Shown here: piece after piece, positions 9,087 to 17,419 of the stretch
Numbering within the stretch: the first letter of the stretch is position 1
Layout: every line of letters starts with the position of its first letter
Origin: Bacteroidales bacterium
GTDB lineage: Bacteria > Bacteroidota > Bacteroidia > Bacteroidales > F082
Length of the DNA: 64,000 bases
NCBI GenBank assembly: GCA_024400455.1
Contig: JAKSMU010000002.1
Span: 216,039-280,038 of the forward strand
Reading direction: 5' to 3'
Notes under the pieces: generated by a model
The model's database searches: none
What the model saw: only the letters and a program-made list of their open reading frames with translations
What the model was told of the DNA's origin: nothing
Position numbers and translations under genes: made by a program

Positions 9087-10712
9087 ATGTTCTGCTATCA
9101 ATGTCAGGAAACGGCCAAGGGGACAGGCTGCACCGTGCGGGGCGTCTGCGGAAAAGAACCTTACTTGGCCGACCAAATGGACAAACTCATCTATGCCATC
9201 CGTGGCCTTTGCGTGCTGCATACGCACATCAAAAAGTCGGGCAAAGACTGTGACTGCAATACGCATCTCATTTTCGACGGACTGTTTGCCACCATCACCA
9301 ATGCCAATTTCTGCATGGTCTCGACGGGCGAAAAACTCAAAGCTGTGGTCAAAGAGAAAAAACGGCTGTTGCAATTCTGCAAGGACAACGGCATCAACAT
9401 TCCGAACTGTGACGAAGTGTATTGCGTTGATTTCGACCACGAAGACCGCAAGTTCAGCGTGATGTTCGAACCCGATGAAGAAATCCGTGGCTTGAAACAA
9501 CTCTTAACCTACGGTGCCAAAGGCACGGCAGCCTATATCGAACATGCTGCCAACCTCGGCTTTACCGATGAGGAACTCAACGACGAACTGATTGCGGCCA
9601 TCGCCCTCACCTGCTGTCACAACGAAGATGTCGGAGTGCTGATGCGAGCCATTCAAACTATGGGCGAAATAGCTTTCAAAGCCATGGAACTTTTGGACAA
9701 GGCCAACACCAAGACCTACGGCCAACCTGAAATCACGAAAGTGGATTTGGGCGTTGGTAAAAACCCTGGCATTCTGGTTTCAGGCCACGATTTGAAGGAT
9801 TTGGAAGAATTGCTGGAACAGACCCAAGGCACAGGCGTCGATGTCTACACGCACAGCGAAATGCTGCCTGCGCATTACTATCCGTTTTTCAAGAAATATC
9901 CGAATTTTAAAGGAAACTACGGCAACGCCTGGTGGAAGCAACGCATTGAATTTGAGACCTTTAATGGACCAATTTTGTTCACTTCCAATTGCATCGTGCC
10001 GCCTTTGGAAAACGCAAGCTACAAAGGCCGCATCTTCACGACCAATTCAACGGCCTATCCAAACACGCTTCACATCGCCGATCGTGTGGATGGCAAACCC
10101 AAGGATTTTTCACCTATTATTAATAAAGCGAGAGAATGTGAGCCGCCCATCCCGATTGAAAAGGGACAAATCACAGGCGGATTCGCTCACAATCAAGTGA
10201 TTGCCTTGGCCGATAAGATTGTTGAAGCCGTCAAATCGGGCGCCATTCGTAAGTTTGTTGTCATGGCAGGTTGCGATGGACGAATGCCGGAACGCGATTA
10301 CTACACCGAATTTGCCAAAGGTTTGCCGAAAGATACCGTTATTCTGACGGCTGGCTGTGCCAAATACCGCTACATCAAGTTAAATTTGGGCGAAATCAAT
10401 GGCATTCCGCGCGTGCTTGATGCCGGTCAATGCAACGATTGCTATTCCTTGGTAAAGATTGCATTGGCCTTGAAAGATGCTTTCAACGTAAAGGATGTCA
10501 ACGAGTTACCTATCATTTACAACATTGCTTGGTATGAACAAAAAGCTGTTGCCGTATTGTTAGCCTTGCTCAGTTTAGGCATTCAGAACCTTCACATCGG
10601 CCCGAGCATTCCGACCTTCATGACGCCTGATATGCGCTATGTCCTAAAACGGAAATTCAACATTGGCACCATCACGACGGTGAAAAATGATTTGGAAACA
10701 ATGTTAGCATAG
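9087..10712 (+). CDS. hcp: Hybrid-cluster protein (hydroxylamine / nitric oxide reductase)
   Basis: A 541-aa cytoplasmic iron-sulfur protein of the anaerobe-type Hcp class. The N-terminal cluster ligands are Cys3, Cys6, Cys15 and Cys21 (CYQC, then single Cys residues). Hybrid-cluster ligands appear as SGHDLKD, FTSNCIVPP, VMAGCDGRMP, LTAGCAKYRY and DAGQCNDCYS. Hcp reduces hydroxylamine in vitro and is thought to detoxify nitric oxide in anaerobes. No hcr reductase partner is adjacent, so electrons must come from another donor. The ATG at 9087 is the only reasonable start, because MFCYQC is the family N-terminus. The gene ends at the strong hairpin at 10725-10757. Confidence 0.95.
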   Translation: MFCYQCQETAKGTGCTVRGVCGKEPYLADQMDKLIYAIRGLCVLHTHIKKSGKDCDCNTHLIFDGLFATITNANFCMVSTGEKLKAVVKEKKRLLQFCKDNGINIPNCDEVYCVDFDHEDRKFSVMFEPDEEIRGLKQLLTYGAKGTAAYIEHAANLGFTDEELNDELIAAIALTCCHNEDVGVLMRAIQTMGEIAFKAMELLDKANTKTYGQPEITKVDLGVGKNPGILVSGHDLKDLEELLEQTQGTGVDVYTHSEMLPAHYYPFFKKYPNFKGNYGNAWWKQRIEFETFNGPILFTSNCIVPPLENASYKGRIFTTNSTAYPNTLHIADRVDGKPKDFSPIINKARECEPPIPIEKGQITGGFAHNQVIALADKIVEAVKSGAIRKFVVMAGCDGRMPERDYYTEFAKGLPKDTVILTAGCAKYRYIKLNLGEINGIPRVLDAGQCNDCYSLVKIALALKDAFNVKDVNELPIIYNIAWYEQKAVAVLLALLSLGIQNLHIGPSIPTFMTPDMRYVLKRKFNIGTITTVKNDLETMLA

Positions 10713-10724
10713 TTTTACCTTCAT

Positions 10725-10757
10725 TAAAAAAGTGGCGCACTACAGTGCGCCACTTTT
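10725..10757. terminator. Bidirectional terminator between hcp and glnA
   Basis: AAAAGTGGCGCAC and GTGCGCCACTTTT form a 13-bp stem with a TACA loop. It serves the convergent hcp and glnA transcripts. Confidence 0.88.
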
Positions 10758-10785
10758 GTGTTATTATGAAAAGATTCTGGAAAAC

Positions 10786-12297
10786 TTAGCCAACATGAAT
10801 GTTGTCGTTGACGAACTTCATCAGCTTTTCAGGATCCTTGCTCAGTTCCTGACGGAGATTGGTGTCGTTGAAATCGTTGAGGAACTTAATCATATAATTG
10901 ACGATAGCATCGGAGAACACGCCCTTAGCAGTGTAAATCTCGCGGTCCTTGTCGAGTTCTTTGGCAGCGGCAACGCATGAATCAGGCAACTGTTCGAGAG
11001 CTTCCTGGATTTGCTTGTTCTTATCGTCGTGGATGTTGACGCCGAGGCCAACGTAGGTCTTTTCTGCGATTTCCAGAGCGTTCGGAATTTCAAATCCGTG
11101 ACGGGCGGCAGCGCAAAGGGCAGCCATCAGCAGATACATGTCGGCGCAACCGTCGGAAGCACGCCATTCGAAGGTTTGCTTGTCGCTGAAATCGTGGCCA
11201 GAATTCTTTTCAAGCGGATTGCAAATAGCAGCCATGTCCTTGCCGTTGTTGACCCAGCCCAGCGGAACACGCACCAAAGCGCTGCGGTTCGAGAACGACC
11301 AGCACAATGATGTAGGAGCTTCCTGGTGAGGAACCAAACGGAAGAATGACAGCGGGTTAGGATTGCCGAAAGCAGGCAGTGAGGTACCAGCCACCATGTA
11401 GCCGGCAATGGCTTTCTTGCATTCGTCGGTGAGTTCGCCGCCGTTGAGCATCATGCTCTTGCCATCCTTCGTGAACTTGCAGTGAACGTGCATACCTGAA
11501 CCGGCTTTACCCACGGTAATCTTTGGAGCGAAGGTCAAGGTAACGCCGTACTGATAAGCCAACTGACGCATAATCCACTTAGCGACAACGAGTTGGTCGG
11601 CTGCATCTTCGATGTTGGTTGGCAGAAACTCGATTTCGTTCTGCTCGTAAATCTTGCCATCCTGGGTGAAGTTACCCACTTCGGAGTGACCATATTTAAT
11701 CAAGCCGCCAGCCTGAGCGATGAGGCGCATGGCTTCGACACGGAAATCAGTGAACTTATTATAAGGGGCACTTTCGTGATAGCCTTTCTGGTCAGGCACA
11801 GGGTAAATTTCTTCGTCATCGGCGATGATGTAATATTCAAGTTCGCCCATGGTTTCCATCTGCATTCCAGTCGTTTCCTTGAAGACCTTGTGAGCCTTGC
11901 GGAGGATGTATTCCGGTGAACTTTCGAAAGGTTCGCCGTCGCGGTTGAAGAACGAGCAGAGAATATCAAGCGTCGGAACTTCTGTGAAAGGATTCAGGAA
12001 AGCGGTCTTGTACTTAGGAATGACATAAAGGTCGCTCTTTCCTGCCTCGATAAATGGGAACAGGCTTGAGCCGTCGACGCGCTCACCGGCAGAAAGGATG
12101 TTCTCCAAGTGTTCTGCACTGTGAATCACGAAGTTCAAGGTTTTCAGTTTACCATCCCAGCCACAATAGTGGAAGTTGATGAATTCGATTTCATTTTCCT
12201 CGCAGTAGCGAACGATGTCGGCGCGAGTGAATTCTGATGCAGGCTTCTGAAGGTATTGCACCAGACGATTAGGGTTCATGGCAATTTTTGCGTCCAT
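10786..12297 (-). CDS. glnA: Glutamine synthetase, GSI-type
   Basis: A 503-aa glutamine synthetase, which makes glutamine from glutamate, ammonia and ATP in the cytoplasm. The beta-grasp N-terminal domain (about 15-110) includes FINFHYCGWDGK and DGSSLFPF. The catalytic domain shows METMGELEYY, GHSEVGNFTQ, SGMHVHCKF (the ATP-binding His motif), GNPNPLSFFRLVP and FEWRASDG. The length fits type I, not the roughly 700-aa type III enzymes also found in Bacteroidota. The tyrosine motif NLYDLP used for adenylylation in proteobacteria is not present near the C-terminus, so that control probably does not operate. It is monocistronic, with a promoter at 12407-12414 and an unusual repeated leader between. 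Confidence 0.93.
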   Translation of the reverse strand: MDAKIAMNPNRLVQYLQKPASEFTRADIVRYCEENEIEFINFHYCGWDGKLKTLNFVIHSAEHLENILSAGERVDGSSLFPFIEAGKSDLYVIPKYKTAFLNPFTEVPTLDILCSFFNRDGEPFESSPEYILRKAHKVFKETTGMQMETMGELEYYIIADDEEIYPVPDQKGYHESAPYNKFTDFRVEAMRLIAQAGGLIKYGHSEVGNFTQDGKIYEQNEIEFLPTNIEDAADQLVVAKWIMRQLAYQYGVTLTFAPKITVGKAGSGMHVHCKFTKDGKSMMLNGGELTDECKKAIAGYMVAGTSLPAFGNPNPLSFFRLVPHQEAPTSLCWSFSNRSALVRVPLGWVNNGKDMAAICNPLEKNSGHDFSDKQTFEWRASDGCADMYLLMAALCAAARHGFEIPNALEIAEKTYVGLGVNIHDDKNKQIQEALEQLPDSCVAAAKELDKDREIYTAKGVFSDAIVNYMIKFLNDFNDTNLRQELSKDPEKLMKFVNDNIHVG

Positions 12298-12383
12298 TAT
12301 TTATGATTTAAGATTTAATGATTTAAAATTCAAAGATTTAAAGATTCAAATTTGCGATTTAAAGATTCATATTCAATGATTTA
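12298..12383 (-). repeat. AT-rich leader repeats in front of glnA
   Basis: On the gene strand, the roughly 85 bases before the glnA ATG consist of imperfect copies of AATCTTTAAAT and TTGAATCTTTAAAT. The same words fill the leader of mutA (27481-27560) in the same orientation relative to the gene. They lie between the -7 box and the start codon, so they would be transcribed. Confidence 0.55.
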
Positions 12384-12406
12384 ACCGCTGAAACTGTATC
12401 TTTGTG

Positions 12407-12414
12407 CAAAAATA
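12407..12414 (-). promoter_or_regulatory. -7 promoter element of glnA
   Basis: The minus strand reads TATTTTTG, 110 bases upstream of the start codon, giving a leader of about 100 nucleotides that includes the repeats at 12298-12383. Confidence 0.5.
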
Positions 12415-12493
12415 GGAATTATTCCGTCATAAAAACGAAAAGGTCGAAATAAAAGCGGATTATACAGGGTTTTCTTCAGTGTAAGTCTTAGAT

Positions 12494-13852
12494 TCAAAAA
12501 TCCACCATTACGTTTTCCTTATCATTTTCACCTATGAACATCACATAATAGATTGGCATATAAGTGATTTTCCCTTTTCGACGGACGACCCTTTCATTCG
12601 ACAACACCAATGCCGATGCGACATGATGGTCAGGAATGGATAGCAAGTTGTTCAAAGCCTGATGAACCGTATAATCTTTGCCCGATTTGACTTCTATCGG
12701 CAAAATGCCGGAATGTGCATGGTCGTCAATGAGGTAATCCACTTCACCTAATTTGCGGTTGTCGTAGTAATACAATTGATGTCCATGGGCTTTCAACTCC
12801 TGAGCCACAACACTTTCATACACAGCACCTAAATTGATGCTGAGTTTATCTTGCAAGACTGGCTGAAGGTCCTCGCGATACAATTCAGAGGTCAAAAGAC
12901 CAACATCATTAAGGTATAATTTCAATAAGTTTTTCTGTTCCGATTCCTTCAAAGGATAGGTTGGATTTGAAACGGCACGGACATCCAAAACGATTCCCGA
13001 ATTGATAAGGTATTCAAAGTCATCATAATAATTGCTGAACCTATCACCTTTTCTGCCTTGGATTTCCTGAATCACCATTCGTTTTTTCTTGTTTTCCATC
13101 TGCGAAGGCACCATATCGTAAATCCGTTTGACATACAGTTTTTTTTCGACACTTTCCTCATATTTCACGGCATCAGCTCCATAAAGCGCGTGTATTGAAT
13201 CCTGAATGGCACGGACTTTCACAATATTTCGGGAGGCAAGATATTCATTGACGGCATCAGGCATTCCGCCAACCAGCAAATAGCGGCGGAACAGCTGCAT
13301 GAGGTACTGATGAGTGGTTTCGTCAAGGCTTTCGTTGCGCAAATAGCACTCTTTCAAATGCAATAAAGCCTGACTTCCGAAACCGTTTGCCAAAAGAAAT
13401 TCCTCAAAATCCAATTGATACATTTGCTTAATGATAATGCTTCCAATCGGTATGGAAGTCGTTTGGCGCAAACCGATTCCCAAAAGACTGCCACTGACAA
13501 TATAAGTGAAGCGTTTCTCTTGGCGAAGAAATTTCAGCATAGTCAGAAATTGGGGGTATTGCTGGATTTCATCAATAAAAACCAAAGTGTCGTGCGCATC
13601 GCCCATTTTTTCACCTGCTATCATGCTAAGGGTAAAATAAAAACTTTCGGTGGTACGCACATCACGAAACAGCTGGCTGCCCTCATAATCCTCGACAAGA
13701 TTGATTTCAATGAAATTCCTGAAAAGCCTTTCCCCAACCTTGCGAATGATGAAAGACTTGCCGACTTGCCTTGCTCCTTCAATCACCAGAATCTTATCGG
13801 AACCAGAAGTCAGATGTTTTTCTATATATTTTTCTATCTTCCTAAAAAGCAT
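12494..13852 (-). CDS. AAA ATPase with C-terminal DUF4143
   Basis: A 452-aa protein. The AAA_14 domain has Walker A (GARQVGKS, about residues 27-34), Walker B (TLVFIDEIQQ) and a sensor-like VSGSLLGI. The C-terminal DUF4143 domain has a PD-(D/E)xK-like core (GEVDYLID ... LPIEVKSGKDY). These proteins are very common in anaerobic Bacteroidota, often in many copies, and their cellular job is not established; nucleic-acid or defence-related roles are suspected. I chose the ATG at 13850-13852 because the -7 box (13898-13905) lies between it and a possible longer start at 13915. Three copies of an 11-bp repeat, exactly 33 bp apart, surround this promoter. Confidence 0.85.
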   Translation of the reverse strand: MLFRKIEKYIEKHLTSGSDKILVIEGARQVGKSFIIRKVGERLFRNFIEINLVEDYEGSQLFRDVRTTESFYFTLSMIAGEKMGDAHDTLVFIDEIQQYPQFLTMLKFLRQEKRFTYIVSGSLLGIGLRQTTSIPIGSIIIKQMYQLDFEEFLLANGFGSQALLHLKECYLRNESLDETTHQYLMQLFRRYLLVGGMPDAVNEYLASRNIVKVRAIQDSIHALYGADAVKYEESVEKKLYVKRIYDMVPSQMENKKKRMVIQEIQGRKGDRFSNYYDDFEYLINSGIVLDVRAVSNPTYPLKESEQKNLLKLYLNDVGLLTSELYREDLQPVLQDKLSINLGAVYESVVAQELKAHGHQLYYYDNRKLGEVDYLIDDHAHSGILPIEVKSGKDYTVHQALNNLLSIPDHHVASALVLSNERVVRRKGKITYMPIYYVMFIGENDKENVMVDF

Positions 13853-13872
13853 CGTGTTATGATATGTTTTTG

Positions 13873-13949
13873 CACTTTTCAATATTTTTTCACCCTGCAA
13901 AAATACACTTTTCAATGAAATTTACATGCTAAAAACAACACTTTTCAAT
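13873..13949. promoter_or_regulatory. Three 11-bp direct repeats at exact 33-bp spacing around the ATPase promoter
   Basis: CACTTTTCAAT occurs at 13873-13883, 13906-13916 and 13939-13949, so the period is 33 bp (about three helical turns) both times. The middle copy directly abuts the -7 box (13898-13905) of the AAA/DUF4143 gene; the outer ones lie near +20 and -45. The layout looks like an operator read by a protein binding one face of the helix, possibly the gene's own product. Confidence 0.6.
13898..13905 (-). promoter_or_regulatory. -7 promoter element of the AAA/DUF4143 ATPase gene
   Basis: The minus strand reads TATTTTTG, about 45 bases upstream of the chosen start codon, flanked by the 33-bp-phased repeats. 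Confidence 0.6.
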
Positions 13950-13997
13950 AAAATTACCTGATTTGCAATAGACAGCGCTATCTATCAACCTTTTTAT

Positions 13998-14005
13998 TAC
14001 TTTTG
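13998..14005 (+). promoter_or_regulatory. -7 promoter element of the 78-aa protein gene
   Basis: TACTTTTG lies 46 bases before the ATG at 14052. It is divergent from, and about 100 bp from, the ATPase promoter. Confidence 0.5.
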
Positions 14006-14051
14006 CAAGACTTACAAACTGAAAAGAAGTAATTTACAATACCAAAGCAAT

Positions 14052-14288
14052 ATGGCACTAAGAGATTGGATGGTTGCCTTCAACAACGCCAAAGAGATGG
14101 AGGCAAACGGTGAGCAAGGTGCTGCCTTGATAGCCGAATACGAAAGAGTGGTAGATAAATTGGGTGAAGGCCCCTTCACAGAGGCACAAGATAACATACG
14201 CAAGGAGGTATTCCGCAACCTTTACGAATTGTATGCCATTAACGGTGACGTAGAGAAAGCAGAGGGATACAGAAAAAAGTCGGAATAA
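14052..14288 (+). CDS. Small conserved-looking protein of 78 aa, unknown function
   Basis: A 78-aa acidic, helical protein without signal peptide or membrane segment. The pattern of charged and hydrophobic residues (EYERVVDKLG ... NLYELYAINGDVEKAEGYRKK) resembles one or two TPR-like helical hairpins, which would suggest protein binding, but I do not recognise the family. It has its own -7 box (13998-14005) and its stop codon lies one base from the stop codon of the convergent glmS gene, so the two transcripts must overlap. Codon use matches its neighbours, which supports a real gene. Confidence 0.65.
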   Translation: MALRDWMVAFNNAKEMEANGEQGAALIAEYERVVDKLGEGPFTEAQDNIRKEVFRNLYELYAINGDVEKAEGYRKKSE

Positions 14289-14289
14289 A

Positions 14290-16134
14290 TTATTCTACTG
14301 TTACCGATTTGGCTAGATTTCGAGGTTGGTCAACATTACAACCACGCATCACGGCGATATGGTAGGCCAAGATTTGAAGCGGCATTACGGCCAATAACGG
14401 CGAATACAAGCATTTTGTCTCCGGTATCTCGATGACATAATCGGCCATCTTGCGGGCTAGCACATCCTTCTCGCTCACCACGGCGATGATTTTGCCGTTA
14501 CGGGCTTTTACCTCCTGGATGTTACTGAGCACCTTTTCGTAAGTGCTGTGGTTAGTAGCGATAAAGACTACGGGCATATTTTTATCAACCAACGCAATAG
14601 GACCATGTTTCATCTCTGCAGCGGGATAACCTTCAGCGTGAATGTAGGAGATTTCCTTTAGCTTCAAGGCACCTTCCAAAGCAATAGGGTAGTTTTGCAG
14701 ACGCCCAAGATAGAGCATATTACGCACGTCCTTGTATCTTGCAGCGATATCTTTCACATGACCGCTGTGATCGAGAGTCCATTGTATTTTTTCAGGAATA
14801 CGATCAAGCTCCTGGATAAAATCTAGACGTTCTTCGTCTTTCATTGAGCCTTTCAATTCTGCGAGACGGAGAGCCAACAAGGCCATCACCGTAACCTGTG
14901 AGGTAAAGGCCTTGGTGGAAGCCACACCTATTTCAGGACCGGCATGGGTGTAAATGCCAGCATCGGTAGCGCGCGAGATGGACGAACCGATGACGTTGCA
15001 GATACCTAACACCACAGCGCCTTTTTCCTTGGCCAGCTGTATAGCAGCCAAAGTGTCAGCGGTTTCGCCCGACTGCGACACAGCAATCACCACATCGTGT
15101 GGAGTGATGACAGGGTCGCGATAACGGAATTCAGAGGCATATTCCACCTTGACGCGAATTTGGGCCAGTTTCTCAATGAGATAGCTGCCCACTAAACTAG
15201 CGTGCCATGAGGTGCCGCATGCCACAAAGACGATATTGTCTGCATATAGGAGGTGTCTTTCATAGTTTTGGATGCCGCCAAGTCGTATGGAGTTGATTTC
15301 AGGATGCAAGCGGCCACGCATGGTGTCACGCACAACAGTAGGTTGCTCAAAAATCTCCTTCATCATGAAGTGCTCGAAACCAGCCTTTTCAATGCTGTCA
15401 AGGTTCATCTTCAACTCTTGCACATAAGGCACGGCTTCCACGTCTTGGATGGTCTTGATGTGCATTTCTTCGCCCAATTTGATGTGAACCACCTGTTCGT
15501 CCTCAAGGTAAACCACTTTCTGTGTGCGGCCAACGATTGGGGTGGCGTCGGAGGCTATGTAATATTCACCTTCGCCAATGCCGATGACCATAGGGCTGCC
15601 TTTGCGAGCAGCAATCAACTCGTTGGGATGACCTTTTTCCACAATGGCAATAGCATAAGCACCAACCACATGGTTCAATGCGATGCGAACGGCCTCAAAT
15701 AGATTGACATGTTCGCTGCTTTGCACGTCTTCGATAAGGTTGGTTAGCACCTCGGTGTCGGTTGACGAATTGAAGGTGAATCCACGATTCTGCAACTCCT
15801 TGCGCAGACTGAGGTAATTTTCGATGATACCATTATGAATCAAGGCTATGTGGCCTGATTGTGACAAATGCGGGTGTGCGTTCACTTGATTCGGCTCGCC
15901 ATGAGTTGCCCAACGGGTGTGAGCTATGCCTATATGGCCTCCCACATCTTTGGTGGAGGCAAAATCTTCCAAATCAGACACTTTTCCTTTTTCCTTATAT
16001 ACATTCAACTCATCTTTATCGTTTAATAAAGCCACTCCTGCGCTGTCGTAACCACGATATTCAAGGCGTTTTAGTCCTTCTATAAGGATAGGGTATGCCT
16101 CTTGATGACCCACATAAGCAACTATTCCGCACAT
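14290..16134 (-). CDS. glmS: Glutamine-fructose-6-phosphate aminotransferase (isomerising)
   Basis: A 614-aa enzyme that makes glucosamine 6-phosphate from fructose 6-phosphate and glutamine, the entry step to peptidoglycan and LPS amino sugars. The N-terminal class II amidotransferase domain starts with the catalytic Cys (MCGIVAYVG, Cys exposed after Met removal) and has HTRWATHG. Two SIS isomerase domains follow, with VACGTSWHAS, AVSQSGETADT and EGALKLKEISY. The C-terminus PRNLAKSVTVE is the family's standard ending. The gene follows meaB by 25 bases and is probably cotranscribed with it. I looked for a glmS ribozyme upstream, but the gap is far too short to hold one. Confidence 0.96.
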   Translation of the reverse strand: MCGIVAYVGHQEAYPILIEGLKRLEYRGYDSAGVALLNDKDELNVYKEKGKVSDLEDFASTKDVGGHIGIAHTRWATHGEPNQVNAHPHLSQSGHIALIHNGIIENYLSLRKELQNRGFTFNSSTDTEVLTNLIEDVQSSEHVNLFEAVRIALNHVVGAYAIAIVEKGHPNELIAARKGSPMVIGIGEGEYYIASDATPIVGRTQKVVYLEDEQVVHIKLGEEMHIKTIQDVEAVPYVQELKMNLDSIEKAGFEHFMMKEIFEQPTVVRDTMRGRLHPEINSIRLGGIQNYERHLLYADNIVFVACGTSWHASLVGSYLIEKLAQIRVKVEYASEFRYRDPVITPHDVVIAVSQSGETADTLAAIQLAKEKGAVVLGICNVIGSSISRATDAGIYTHAGPEIGVASTKAFTSQVTVMALLALRLAELKGSMKDEERLDFIQELDRIPEKIQWTLDHSGHVKDIAARYKDVRNMLYLGRLQNYPIALEGALKLKEISYIHAEGYPAAEMKHGPIALVDKNMPVVFIATNHSTYEKVLSNIQEVKARNGKIIAVVSEKDVLARKMADYVIEIPETKCLYSPLLAVMPLQILAYHIAVMRGCNVDQPRNLAKSVTVE

Positions 16135-16159
16135 AATTTATTTATTATATAATTAGAAA

Positions 16160-17272
16160 TCAATGTTTCATATCGAAATAAGCATCTAGCAACTTTTGAG
16201 CCCCAATATAGGCGCTCACCTTTTGCTCGCGAACATCAGTTTCGATGAGTGGCAAAAGCTCGGCAATTAACTTATTTTGATAGAAATCGTTCTTCAGGGA
16301 CGTCTCCATCGTGTCAATCATCATCTGCACATCCTGCTGCGAGCGTTTGCGGTTCAGATAACCGTTTTCGCGAATGGCTTTCACATGTTCCGAAACCATT
16401 TTCCAGACTTCATCAATGTTGAAACTTGTCAAGGCAGAGCAAGTCAGCACCTTGGTTTCTTGACCCGATTCGGCAAGTGGAAACAGATGCAAGGCATTCT
16501 TACATTCCGCTGCCGCGCGGTTGGCACGCATCACGTTGTCGCCATCGGCCTTGTTGACGGCAATGCCATCGGCCATTTCCATGATGCCGCGCTTGATGCC
16601 TTGCAATTCGTCGCCAGCGCCGCTGATGAGAATCAAGAGGAAGAAATCAACCATGGAATGAACCGCCGTTTCTGACTGGCCTACGCCGACAGTTTCAACA
16701 AAAATTGTGTCGTATCCTGCTGCTTCACAAAGTATTATCGATTCTCTTGTCTTGCGTGCCACGCCGCCCAAAGTGCCGGCCGAAGCTGAAGGACGGATGT
16801 AGGCATTAGGTTCAACCGAAAGTTCCTCCATGCGCGTTTTGTCGCCCAAAATGCTACCTTTTGAACGCTGACTGCTCGGGTCGATGGCCAGAACCGCCAA
16901 CTTGTGACCTTTGCGGCAAAGGTACATGCCCAAAGCTTCAATGAAAGTGCTTTTTCCAGCGCCCGGAACGCCCGTTATGCCCAAACGCAAGGCGTTACCT
17001 GAATAGGGCAGACAAGCCGCAATGATTTGCTGCGCCAGTTCCTGATGCTGAGGCAATGCACTCTCAACCAGTGTGATAGCCTTGCTCAATACCACGCGGT
17101 CGCCTTTCAGAATCCCTTCGACATACCATTCCAAAGGCATGAGCTGCTGACGGGCGGCTTTAAGCCTTTCCAAGGCCTTCGGATTGACTTGTATCGGTTG
17201 GTCGACACCTTCGTTCACTTTCAGGTTCGAGTCCCAATCGTGTTGCTGATTTTCAAAATGTTCGATTTCCAT
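16160..17272 (-). CDS. meaB: Methylmalonyl-CoA mutase-associated GTPase MeaB
   Basis: A 370-aa G3E-family GTPase. Walker A is GVPGAGKS (about residue 100); the DPSSQRSKGSILGDKTRM and FVETVGVGQSE stretches and NKADGD (base-specificity motif) follow in order. MeaB gates adenosylcobalamin loading of, and protects, methylmalonyl-CoA mutase. Its partner genes mutA and mutB are in the window but about 10 kb away (27.6-31.7 kb), whereas in many Bacteroidota meaB is close to them. Here it shares an operon with glmS. The C-terminal region (about 300-370) forms the dimerisation helices of the family. Confidence 0.93.
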   Translation of the reverse strand: MEIEHFENQQHDWDSNLKVNEGVDQPIQVNPKALERLKAARQQLMPLEWYVEGILKGDRVVLSKAITLVESALPQHQELAQQIIAACLPYSGNALRLGITGVPGAGKSTFIEALGMYLCRKGHKLAVLAIDPSSQRSKGSILGDKTRMEELSVEPNAYIRPSASAGTLGGVARKTRESIILCEAAGYDTIFVETVGVGQSETAVHSMVDFFLLILISGAGDELQGIKRGIMEMADGIAVNKADGDNVMRANRAAAECKNALHLFPLAESGQETKVLTCSALTSFNIDEVWKMVSEHVKAIRENGYLNRKRSQQDVQMMIDTMETSLKNDFYQNKLIAELLPLIETDVREQKVSAYIGAQKLLDAYFDMKH

Positions 17273-17294
17273 GACTGACTTCTCGTTTCACGTG

Positions 17295-17302
17295 CAAAAT
17301 TA
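17295..17302 (-). promoter_or_regulatory. -7 promoter element of meaB-glmS
   Basis: The minus strand reads TAATTTTG about 23 bases upstream of the meaB ATG, giving a short leader. Confidence 0.5.
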
Positions 17303-17355
17303 GAAAATAAAACGACACGCTACAAACATGGCTTTTTGTGCCGCAAAAAACTTTT

Positions 17356-17389
17356 TTTGGCGATAATTCGGATTTTTTCCGTAACTTTG
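17356..17389 (+). promoter_or_regulatory. Promoter of the GT5 protein (TTTG / TAACTTTG)
   Basis: TTTG at 17356-17359 and TAACTTTG at 17382-17389 with a 22-base spacer; the start codon follows at 17420. Confidence 0.55.
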
Positions 17390-17419
17390 CTTTTTGAAAT
17401 CAAAGTGCACTATAAAAAC

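Noticed and set aside
16135..16159. glmS ribozyme
   Set aside because: Only 25 bases separate meaB and glmS, far too few for the ribozyme core.
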